DNA of 21,791 bases from a virus, in the IMG/VR virus record IMGVR_UViG_3300017737_000098, positions 1 to 21,791 of that record. One strand, given 5' to 3'. The translations under genes were made by a program, and so were the position numbers. How positions within the stretch are numbered: the stretch's first letter is position 1; every line of letters starts with the position of its first letter. The notes beneath the pieces are model-generated. The model searched no databases. It had not been told where the DNA came from and saw nothing but the letters and a program-made list of their open reading frames with translations. Below are positions 6,214-12,866 of the stretch, piece after piece.

Positions 6214-7461
6214 CTACCATTCCTTCTTAATAACAAAGTTGTTGCGGTTAAACTCAAGTCTATCGTTAAACTTAACTGCGCCGCCGCTTTTGCCCACAGC
6301 AACGTATCCTTCTGGATTTGTTACTTCATACCCTTTGTCGGTTCTTACAAAAGTATTCATACCTTCTACTGTATTTAACTTTTTAATCAACATCAGTTTA
6401 AGATTGTTGATTTGCTTGTAGACTGTTAACACACTAAACAGTGTGTCTTTGTTTTCAATAAAACTATTTTCTAAGTCTGCTATTTTTTGTAATCTGTTTT
6501 GTGCTGCAGGACTGTCAGGGCCGCCTTTGAGTTTTGAAATCTCACTTTGCATTTTGCCTTGGAAGAATTGTTGGAAACCTTTTATAAATGTATTACTGTC
6601 CCCCACACTACGATCTTGTCTAACTAGATTATTAATGTATGGTTGCACAAACTTTTTGAAGTCAGGTTGTTGTGTAACCGTATCAAACTTGTCCGAATCC
6701 GTACTATCAAGTGTGTTTCTTACTTGTGCTATACCGCGGCTGACAATATTATTTTGCTTGTCACTGAGTGTGGCACTGCCTGTCAAATCTTTGTAAAAAG
6801 CATCATCTACCCACACACTGCTGGTTTTGTTGTAGCCACTGACATCAACTCCAAAACTTGCACTTGCATCTGCTATGCTATCGCCTTCATATGCTGTGTG
6901 AAACACAATGCCCAAGTTTGCAGCACTGATACGTTTTGCCATTTCTGTGCCTGTGCGCACTGCATATGTGATGGTGTTTGGACGGAATGTCAAATACTCA
7001 TCACCATCAATCTTTTCTTCTTTGACACTGTCTTTGGTAAACATCATGTCACCTTGCACAATACCTTTGATGCCAAGTTTACTCAACTCATCCAAACACA
7101 GGTGCAGTTTGTCCTTGACTGGACTGTCACCATACACATCATCAATCTCTTCATGTGTGCGTCCTAGTTTGGGTGTTTTGCCAAACACACTTTTTGTACC
7201 TACAAAAAATTTGCCTGATTCAGGATCTGTGCCACAAACTATAGCAGGTGCACCATCCCATTTAACAGTGACTTGCTGGCTACGGTCCCCACCTTGATCC
7301 AGCATGCCACGCACACCTTCGAGGTATGCCAGTGCTTCACCAGCACCTGTGTGACCATCATCCAACACCAGATCCTCAAGATGTGTCATATGCACATTCT
7401 TGCCTTCTTTGCTTTCTATCAGCATCCAATCTCTTGGTGTGGTTATTTCTGTTATAAACAC
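6214..7461 (-). CDS. Nucleotidyltransferase/ligase-like protein (DUF6267-type) with capsid-targeting leader
   Basis: This 415-aa protein starts at a GTG overlapping the upstream stop by one base (TAGTG). VKWDGAPAI (residues 66-74) resembles the KxDG nucleotide-attachment motif of DNA/RNA ligases and capping enzymes, with K67 as the candidate lysine. GIVQGDMMF (133-141) and FRPNTITYAV (159-168) sit where ligase motifs III and IV would be expected. I recall this as an uncharacterised family in marine T4-like phages (DUF6267, from memory). The leader MFITEITTPRDWMLIESKEG contains LIE|S at 14-17, fitting prohead-protease cleavage. A ligase-like enzyme packaged in the head is inference; the fold could also be catalytically inactive. 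Confidence 0.8.
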   Translation of the reverse strand: MFITEITTPRDWMLIESKEGKNVHMTHLEDLVLDDGHTGAGEALAYLEGVRGMLDQGGDRSQQVTVKWDGAPAIVCGTDPESGKFFVGTKSVFGKTPKLGRTHEEIDDVYGDSPVKDKLHLCLDELSKLGIKGIVQGDMMFTKDSVKEEKIDGDEYLTFRPNTITYAVRTGTEMAKRISAANLGIVFHTAYEGDSIADASASFGVDVSGYNKTSSVWVDDAFYKDLTGSATLSDKQNNIVSRGIAQVRNTLDSTDSDKFDTVTQQPDFKKFVQPYINNLVRQDRSVGDSNTFIKGFQQFFQGKMQSEISKLKGGPDSPAAQNRLQKIADLENSFIENKDTLFSVLTVYKQINNLKLMLIKKLNTVEGMNTFVRTDKGYEVTNPEGYVAVGKSGGAVKFNDRLEFNRNNFVIKKEW

Positions 7462-9257
7462 TATGCTGCCTGCAGTGCTGCTAGTACGGCTGCTTTTAAC
7501 TTAGGATCTGCTGTGATAGTAGCCACTAGTGGTTTTACTTTTGTACTTGGTTGTGCTGCTGCTTTAGGTGCTGATTTGTCAATGCTCTTAATTGCTTTTT
7601 GATCAACAGCAAATACTGCATTACCAATTTTCAATTGAATCTGAGCATCGCCATCAGCATCTTTTGTGTCTAGCATAGCATTTACCACAGCCTGTTTGTC
7701 TTCACCTTTGGCATTTGTATAAGTGACTGTGTCACCTACCTGTGCAGTGCCTTTTGCTACTGCTGGCTTTGCATTTGGATCTGCATCAGCCTTTGCACCT
7801 GCATCTGCATCAGCGGTTTTTTCATCTTTGCTTCCTGCAGTTGGTGCATCTAAACCAGAAGTTTTAAATGCTGCATTAATAACTGCTTCATCGATGCCCA
7901 AATCTAATAACACTTGTAGCACTCCCACACTGTCTGTTGGTTTACCTGCTTTTTCCCAAGCAGCCATCATTTTTTTGGCAGTGTACTTTTGAGTAAACTC
8001 TGTGCCAATCTCTGCGCCTTTTTCCACTGCTTTGCTCATTGCAGCACCAATTGCACCTTTTATGGCATCAAATGGGCCTTCGTCAAGTCTTTTGCTGTAG
8101 GCAAAATCTACAGCAAAAACAATATTTCTAACTTGACTTTCTGTCAAAGGCCAAGCATAATCACCTGCTGCTGATTCGCCCATTGCTCTAGAAATTGCTC
8201 CGTCAATAAGTTTTAATGATTGATTTGCCATGCCCGGTTCCATCATCATTGTAAATGTCTTTGGATGTATCGCTGTTTCTATACCAGCGTCAACTAAATC
8301 TTGTAATGCCTGACGTTGCTGGCTGGCTACCTTCGTAGCAAATGCTTTAACTACACTGTCTAGTTCTTGGCCAGTCAATCCTTTTTCTATTTGTGCTTTT
8401 GCATAAGTTTCTACAGCAGTTCCAAAAGTTTTACCCAATGCTTTACCATCAGTAGCACCAGTCGCCGCAGCATCATAAACAATCTCAAGGAAGTTGTCGC
8501 CTTTTCCAATATAACTTGGATTAGCCAATAGGGTTTGTGCTTGATCATAATCATATTTGATAGTGTATCCACTTGCATTAATACTGGTACCAACCTCTCC
8601 CTTTAACAGATCTGCTTTTAAATCGGGTGCTGCTGCTGCATCTCCGCCGCCTTTGATTAAGTCACCCAGTTTACTTGCACCATATGCCATAACACCAGTT
8701 TTACCAGCACTGTATATTGCACTGCGAATGTCCTTGCCTTGGATCATTTGATCAACAAGTTTGAATAATGCCAGTGCGGCTGCACCTCCTACACCTGCGC
8801 CAGTTATGCCTGCTGCAGCAATCAATGCACCGTACAGTGCACCTTGTATGATAGGATGCTCTTCTGCAAAATCTCTATACTTTTGTACAATCTTCATGAC
8901 TGTGCCGTCGTCGCCGCCTAGTTTGTCTTTTAATTCTCCTGCGGCTTTATCATACTTGCCTGCAAACTGCTCCAATGGACCACTGTTGTATATTTTACTC
9001 TTAAGATCTTTCCAAGCATTGTTTACTGCCACTGCAGTGTCTTTGGCTTTGCCTATGCCTGTTCTGTTTACACCTGCATCATTGGCTGCACCTTGTAGAT
9101 TTGTAAACAATTGTGTGATTTGATCTCCAGTTAATTCTGCTTCTTTGATTGCGCGTCCGGCATTTTCCCATAATAGAGCCGATTGTTTGTTACTGGTATC
9201 TAAACTTTCATACAGTTTTGTATAACGTATACTAGGATATGTTTCTGTTATTTTCAT
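7461..9257 (-). CDS. Large head-region protein with membrane-active segment and two capsid-leader sites
   Basis: This 598-aa protein starts MKITETYPSIRYTKLYESLD, with LYE|S at residues 15-18 fitting T4 prohead-protease cleavage. Residues 136-167 and about 180-199 are hydrophobic and Gly/Ala-rich, a likely membrane-inserting region (HPIIQGALYGALIAAAG and onward). At 390-394 RLDEG provides a second (I/L)-x-E|G site, followed by PFDAIKGAIGAAMSKAVEKG and a helical domain to about 465. A low-complexity Ala/Asp/Lys linker then leads to a beta-type domain at 507-561 nearly identical to one in the next gene, then an Ala-rich tail. The start overlaps the upstream gene (ATGA). An ejected internal protein acting at the host membrane is plausible but unproven. 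Confidence 0.85.
   Translation of the reverse strand: MKITETYPSIRYTKLYESLDTSNKQSALLWENAGRAIKEAELTGDQITQLFTNLQGAANDAGVNRTGIGKAKDTAVAVNNAWKDLKSKIYNSGPLEQFAGKYDKAAGELKDKLGGDDGTVMKIVQKYRDFAEEHPIIQGALYGALIAAAGITGAGVGGAAALALFKLVDQMIQGKDIRSAIYSAGKTGVMAYGASKLGDLIKGGGDAAAAPDLKADLLKGEVGTSINASGYTIKYDYDQAQTLLANPSYIGKGDNFLEIVYDAAATGATDGKALGKTFGTAVETYAKAQIEKGLTGQELDSVVKAFATKVASQQRQALQDLVDAGIETAIHPKTFTMMMEPGMANQSLKLIDGAISRAMGESAAGDYAWPLTESQVRNIVFAVDFAYSKRLDEGPFDAIKGAIGAAMSKAVEKGAEIGTEFTQKYTAKKMMAAWEKAGKPTDSVGVLQVLLDLGIDEAVINAAFKTSGLDAPTAGSKDEKTADADAGAKADADPNAKPAVAKGTAQVGDTVTYTNAKGEDKQAVVNAMLDTKDADGDAQIQLKIGNAVFAVDQKAIKSIDKSAPKAAAQPSTKVKPLVATITADPKLKAAVLAALQAA
7575..7739 (-). repeat. Duplicated 55-residue domain, copy 1
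   Basis: This stretch codes for residues 507-561 of the 598-aa protein, from VGDTVTYTNAKGEDKQAVVN to KSIDK. By direct comparison 47 of 55 residues match the copy in the adjacent 256-aa protein. The DNA is more diverged, mostly at third codon positions, so the copying is old or the protein is under selection. The VGDTVTY start suggests a KOW/SH3-like barrel. Confidence 0.85.
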
Positions 9258-10024
9258 GCCGCTAACGCCTTCTTTAGTTCTTCTTTTTCAGCAGGTGTAA
9301 GTGCATCCAACTGTTTTTGTACATCTGCAGGAATTGCTGCTGCTGCACCCGGTGCTTGTGCTGCTGGTTCTGCAGATGCACCAGCAGATGCTGCTTTGTC
9401 TATGCTTTGCACTGCTTTTTTATCAACTGCAAATACGGCGCTACCCTTTTTTAGTTGTATTTGTTCATCGCCTTGTGCATCTTTTGTATCTAACATAGCA
9501 TTTACCACTGCTTGCTTCTTTTCGCCTTTGGCATTGGTGTATGTAACAGTGTCACCCACTTTAGGATCAACTGCTGGGCGATCACCACTTGCTACACCAC
9601 TTGCTGTTGGTTCATTGGGTTTGGGCTGTGCGCCTGCTGCAGCATCAGCGGTTGTGCCTGCACCTTTTTCGCCTCTGTTGACAGTTTTAAAAATTGTTTC
9701 TTGATACTTGGCCTTGATTGCACCTGAGATATAATCATCCAGTGCTTTGGCATCATCTGGATTGCCAGCAAATGCTGGTTCATTATTTTTTGGATCTGCA
9801 AAGTCTACAACCTTATTTACTGTGTCTGTGATCAGTGCTGGTGCATCTTTGGCATATGCTTGCGGATCGCGAGTTTTTAGTTGCGCCATTGCTTTTGTAA
9901 CATCACCTTTAACACCTTTGAGTACTGCAGGAAGTTGTTTTAGTTTTTCTTCATACTCTTGGTTGAGTTTTTCTGTTGCAGCATCAACTGGATCTGCTTC
10001 TAAAATTATCTGTGAAACTTTCAT
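9254..10024 (-). CDS. Head-region protein with capsid-targeting leader and duplicated SH3-like domain
   Basis: This 256-aa protein starts MKVSQIILEADPVDAATEK with ILE|A at residues 7-10, a near-perfect short version of the T4 internal-protein leader. Residues 15-115 are helical and charged. Residues 120-150 form a Pro/Ala/Gly linker, and residues 156-210 form the domain shared with the next gene. An Ala-rich linker and a C-terminal helix (LTPAEKEELKKALAA) follow. A TTAGG/GAAAG ribosome site precedes the ATG, and four bases overlap the upstream gene (ATGA). The layout of leader, helix, linker and small barrel suggests a processed internal or assembly protein. No enzyme motif is visible. Confidence 0.8.
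   Translation of the reverse strand: MKVSQIILEADPVDAATEKLNQEYEEKLKQLPAVLKGVKGDVTKAMAQLKTRDPQAYAKDAPALITDTVNKVVDFADPKNNEPAFAGNPDDAKALDDYISGAIKAKYQETIFKTVNRGEKGAGTTADAAAGAQPKPNEPTASGVASGDRPAVDPKVGDTVTYTNAKGEKKQAVVNAMLDTKDAQGDEQIQLKKGSAVFAVDKKAVQSIDKAASAGASAEPAAQAPGAAAAIPADVQKQLDALTPAEKEELKKALAA
9395..9559 (-). repeat. Duplicated 55-residue domain, copy 2
   Basis: This stretch codes for residues 156-210 of the 256-aa protein, from VGDTVTYTNAKGEKKQAVVN to QSIDK, and matches copy 1 at 47 of 55 residues. Seven of the eight differences are at charged or polar surface-type positions, as expected for a folded domain retained in two proteins of the same complex. Confidence 0.85.
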
Positions 10025-10269
10025 TTACTTTCGCCTAACTTAGCAACGCCACGTTTAAATTTTTTGGTGTCGCGTCCTCGGATGCTGTTGATCAAACGTC
10101 TTTCGAGATCGCCAGCAACCTCCTCATTATGGTGTTCATAAAATTCATCAATCAAGTTAATAGCACTTTCAATAATTTGACTACCGCGCGACTCAAACAC
10201 ATGCTGTCTATCACGTTCATGAATCATGCTGTTGAGTTCTGTTAATATGCTGCGAGTTTGTCTTTTCAT
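10021..10269 (-). CDS. Small conserved phage protein, 82 aa
   Basis: The protein reads MKRQTRSILTELNSMIHERD, then VFESRGSQIIESAINLIDEFYEHH, split here as residues 24-47, and ends LINSIRGRDTKKFKRGVAKLGESK, residues 59-82. It is all-helical with a basic tail. I recall proteins of this size and pattern (RSI..ELN, R...II.SAINL, NSI...D..KF.RG) in marine T4-like phages as uncharacterised. It is the first gene of the long minus-strand operon running to 5527 and has a late-promoter-like GATAAATA about 22 bases upstream. Its stop overlaps the next start (ATGA). Confidence 0.8.
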   Translation of the reverse strand: MKRQTRSILTELNSMIHERDRQHVFESRGSQIIESAINLIDEFYEHHNEEVAGDLERRLINSIRGRDTKKFKRGVAKLGESK

Positions 10270-10290
10270 TGCCTAACACCGAATTTATGT

Positions 10291-10298
10291 TATTTATC
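10291..10298 (-). promoter_or_regulatory. T4-type late promoter candidate (GATAAATA) for the long operon
   Basis: The minus strand reads GATAAATA, one base from TATAAATA. The predicted start near 10285 leaves a leader of about 16 bases carrying TTAGG before the ATG at 10269. It sits in the 60-base divergent gap and would drive five overlapping genes down to 5527. Confidence 0.5.
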
Positions 10299-10329
10299 GT
10301 TAAATACAGTATACTTGGAGGAGTAGGAA
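10299..10329 (+). promoter_or_regulatory. Leader and possible promoter of the lipase gene
   Basis: The plus strand holds GTTAAATA at 10299-10306 (6 of 8 to the late consensus) and TATACT at 10310-10315 (5 of 6 to a sigma70 -10 box, with no clear -35). A strong ribosome site GGAGGAG follows at 10317-10323, seven bases from the ATG at 10330. The ribosome site is convincing; which promoter element is used is not. Confidence 0.35.
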
Positions 10330-11061
10330 ATGTCAATACAAGATAATCCTGGCGGCCACTTCGCTGAATTGGCTCGCATTGCATACATGACACAAAAAGA
10401 AAGCAAGCCCATTGCCAAAAAGATGGGCTACACAAAAACAAAACTCATAGATCACAAGGGTGCAGAGTGCTTATTTTTAGAAAATGATCACACAATTGTG
10501 TTGGCATTTCGTGGCACAGAGCCCAAAGAGTTCAGTGATATCAAAGCAGATCTTAAGGCATGGAAGCGCAAAAGTGAAACTTGGGGCATGGTGCATGCAG
10601 GTTTTTACGAATATCTTGAGCGTATTTGGGAAAGTGTACTAAATCACATCAACTATGGCGACAGAGAAACAAAAAGCCTTTACATCTGTGGACACAGTCT
10701 GGGTGGTGCAATGGCAACACTAGCAGCCAGTAGACTGCAAGATCGTGTTGTGGCATGCTACACATATGGTTCACCACGTGCTGGCGGTCGTATTTGGAAC
10801 AGCAAATGTACATTTGAACATCACAGATATGTGAACAACAATGATGTTGTGCCACGTGTTCCGTTCTGGATCATGGGTTTTAGGCACTATGGTGAATTAC
10901 ACTACATCAATCATTATGGTAATATTCGCAAACTCACACCATGGCAGAAGTGCAAAGATCAATGGCGTGGACGATGGAGAGCATGGCAAAAACGCGAGTT
11001 CTTTGATGGTGCTAGAGATCACAGCATGGATTTGTACAGCAAAAAAATCAATAAAAATTGA
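10330..11061 (+). CDS. Class 3 (alpha/beta-hydrolase) lipase
   Basis: This 243-aa enzyme of the fungal-lipase-like class 3 family should hydrolyse acyl esters of glycerolipids. GHSLGGAMATLAASRL (residues 121-136) is the nucleophile elbow with Ser123. VNNNDVVPRVP (168-178) supplies Asp172, and ARDHSMDLY (228-236) supplies His231, completing the triad. IVLAFRGTEP (56-65) is the usual oxyanion-side strand. There is no signal peptide, so it probably acts in the cytoplasm or is released at lysis. It is transcribed divergently from the structural block and precedes the polymerase gene by 107 bases. Lipid turnover during infection, or envelope damage at lysis, are the likely roles. The family call is firm, the role is inference. 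Confidence 0.9.
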   Translation: MSIQDNPGGHFAELARIAYMTQKESKPIAKKMGYTKTKLIDHKGAECLFLENDHTIVLAFRGTEPKEFSDIKADLKAWKRKSETWGMVHAGFYEYLERIWESVLNHINYGDRETKSLYICGHSLGGAMATLAASRLQDRVVACYTYGSPRAGGRIWNSKCTFEHHRYVNNNDVVPRVPFWIMGFRHYGELHYINHYGNIRKLTPWQKCKDQWRGRWRAWQKREFFDGARDHSMDLYSKKINKN

Positions 11062-11112
11062 CCAAAAAACTTGTTTGCCCGATTTTGCCAAACTAAATAA
11101 AAAGTCACGTCA

Positions 11113-11142
11113 GTGACACCAGGCACAAATAAAACATACTAT
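11113..11142 (+). promoter_or_regulatory. Possible sigma70-type promoter before the polymerase gene
   Basis: GTGACA (11113-11118, 5 of 6 to the -35 consensus) is followed after 18 bases by TACTAT (11137-11142, 4 of 6 to the -10). The -35 lies in one arm of a small inverted repeat, GTCAC-GTCA-GTGAC (11104-11117), which could be an operator or a weak hairpin. A GAGG ribosome site lies before the ATG at 11169. The rest of the 107-base gap holds nothing else I can support. Confidence 0.35.
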
Positions 11143-11168
11143 AGGCATTTAGGCAAACAAGAGGCAGC

Positions 11169-12866
11169 ATGAAGTTACCAAACGATGCAGAGGCACAACT
11201 AAATCGATTACTAGGCGCATTTATAAGGCAAATACCAGAGGCACCAGAATATCGAAATAGACTAGTAGAAGAATGTGAGATTATTCTCCGACTTCGCTTT
11301 GTCGATTACTTCCTAACAATTTGCAATGTACTGACGCTAACCGCGGACATTCCCCATATGACCAGAGGTTCAGCAGGGTCAAGTCTTGTGTGTTACCTTT
11401 TAGGTATCACTGATGTAGATCCCATAAGATGGCAAATACCGGTTGCACGTTTCCTAAATCCTTTGAGGGATGATTTGCCAGATGTGGACATAGACTTTCC
11501 GCATTGGCAACAGGATACTGTGATGCAAAGAGTATTTGCGAAATGGCCTGGTCGCAGTGCAAGAATCAGTAACTATGTGCTATACAAGGAGCGCAGTGCT
11601 CGCAGAGAAGCAGCACGCCGTCTTGGCGCATCTGGCAAACTCCCTCGCAATTTTAAGTATGAAGATTATGACATCGATAAGGAAGAGGCAATGAGACTCG
11701 AAAAGAAACTATTAGGCAAAAAAAGATCAATAAGCAAACACTGTGGTGGCATTGTGATATTAAAGCACAAACTACCAAAAAGTCTAATCAACCAAGACAA
11801 TCAGTTGATGCTGGACAAAAGAGAAGTAGAAGATTTAGAACACTTAAAAATAGACATATTGGCCAACAGAGGACTATCACAACTGTTGGAAATAGACAGC
11901 GACACACCACTGGAAGCATATCCAGAACAAGATTTTGAAACATCACAACTGCTGTGCAGAGGTGATGTGTTGGGCGTAACGCAGGCTGAGTCCCCGGCCA
12001 TGCGACGCCTGTTCCAAGCAATACAACCACAATCAAAAAGTGACTGTGTGTTTGCCACAGCACTGATACGCCCTGTGGCCACAACAGGCAGACAAAAGGC
12101 AGCATTTTTCCAAGACTGGACAGAGCAGGCACTGGAAGATACCATAGTGTATGAGGATGATGCCATACGCAAGATAGCAAACTTGATTGGTTGTGACATG
12201 TATGAAGCAGATATGTATCGTCGTGCATTTGCAAAGCGTGACGAAGAACGTGTGATGGAGTTTATGGGGAGAATGGGAGAGTGTGAGGACAAAGAGCAGA
12301 TTATCCAAGAACTGTATGGTTTGGGTAACTTTGGATTGTGTAGAGCACATGCTGTGAATCTTGGAAGGCTGATTTGGGCATTAGCATATCAAAAAGCACA
12401 CAATCCAAAGCAGTTCTGGCGTGCAGCACTCAAACACTGTGTGGGATCATACAGACGTTGGGTACACAAAACAGAAGCAAAGAATGTGGGCTGGGATCTG
12501 CGTGACTTGGGTTATGAGAATGGCATTGTCAGCACACCACAAGCACAGTATCGCAAACATGGTTATTGGACACAGCCTGAATTTATGCCTGGCATGTTCA
12601 TACAAGAAACATGGGGTGATAGAGTAAACTTTGCAGGACTCATAGCCAATGGTAGAACATTCCGCGGCGAAAGTGGACGCTATGTTACATTTGTTACTGC
12701 AGGCATTGCCAATGGTGAGTATGTGGACATCACTGTAAAACGTCCGTTTTCACACAAGGATCATGATGTTATTGTGGGCAGTGGTAAGATACGCATGAGC
12801 AATGGTGCACGTTACATTGAATGTTATGATGCACAAGGACATAGACTAGAGCGTTATCTTGACTAA
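11169..12866 (+). CDS. Compact C-family (DnaE-type) DNA polymerase without PHP domain
   Basis: This 565-aa protein matches the bacterial replicative polymerase III alpha core. RGSAGSSLVCYLLGITDVDP (66-85) followed by FLNPLRDDLPDVDIDF (95-110) is the palm signature, with D107 and D109 as catalytic acids. KHCGGIVI (190-197) follows, and HLKIDILANRGL (225-236) gives the third acid, D229. VTQAESPAMRRLFQAIQP (270-287) and LGNFGLCRAHAVNLGRLIW (385-403) are finger-domain motifs. A short OB-fold-like part (FAGLIANGRTFRGESGRYVTF, about 488-508) ends it. The N-terminal PHP domain is missing, the clamp-binding region is reduced, and no proofreading exonuclease is present. E. coli DnaE is about 1160 aa. 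Replicates phage DNA, most likely with the helicase and primase here. Confidence 0.9.
   Translation: MKLPNDAEAQLNRLLGAFIRQIPEAPEYRNRLVEECEIILRLRFVDYFLTICNVLTLTADIPHMTRGSAGSSLVCYLLGITDVDPIRWQIPVARFLNPLRDDLPDVDIDFPHWQQDTVMQRVFAKWPGRSARISNYVLYKERSARREAARRLGASGKLPRNFKYEDYDIDKEEAMRLEKKLLGKKRSISKHCGGIVILKHKLPKSLINQDNQLMLDKREVEDLEHLKIDILANRGLSQLLEIDSDTPLEAYPEQDFETSQLLCRGDVLGVTQAESPAMRRLFQAIQPQSKSDCVFATALIRPVATTGRQKAAFFQDWTEQALEDTIVYEDDAIRKIANLIGCDMYEADMYRRAFAKRDEERVMEFMGRMGECEDKEQIIQELYGLGNFGLCRAHAVNLGRLIWALAYQKAHNPKQFWRAALKHCVGSYRRWVHKTEAKNVGWDLRDLGYENGIVSTPQAQYRKHGYWTQPEFMPGMFIQETWGDRVNFAGLIANGRTFRGESGRYVTFVTAGIANGEYVDITVKRPFSHKDHDVIVGSGKIRMSNGARYIECYDAQGHRLERYLD

Noticed and set aside
6643-7297. 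Plus-strand frames of 174 and 129 aa
   Set aside because: Both are antisense to the 415-aa ligase-like gene, rich in Cys, Leu and Ser in the way shadow frames are, and lack a ribosome site or family resemblance.
10217-10441. 74-aa minus-strand frame across the divergent gap
   Set aside because: It spans the start of the lipase gene and its own promoter region, is Cys/Phe-rich without homology to anything I recognise, and overlaps the 82-aa gene.
11135-11150. ACTATAGG resembling the end of a T7 RNA polymerase promoter
   Set aside because: Only the last eight bases fit; the upstream half of the T7 consensus is missing and no T7-type RNA polymerase is seen.
11788-12350. Minus-strand frames of 148, 163 and 105 aa
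   Set aside because: They are antisense to the DnaE-type polymerase, which has conserved motifs along its whole length.
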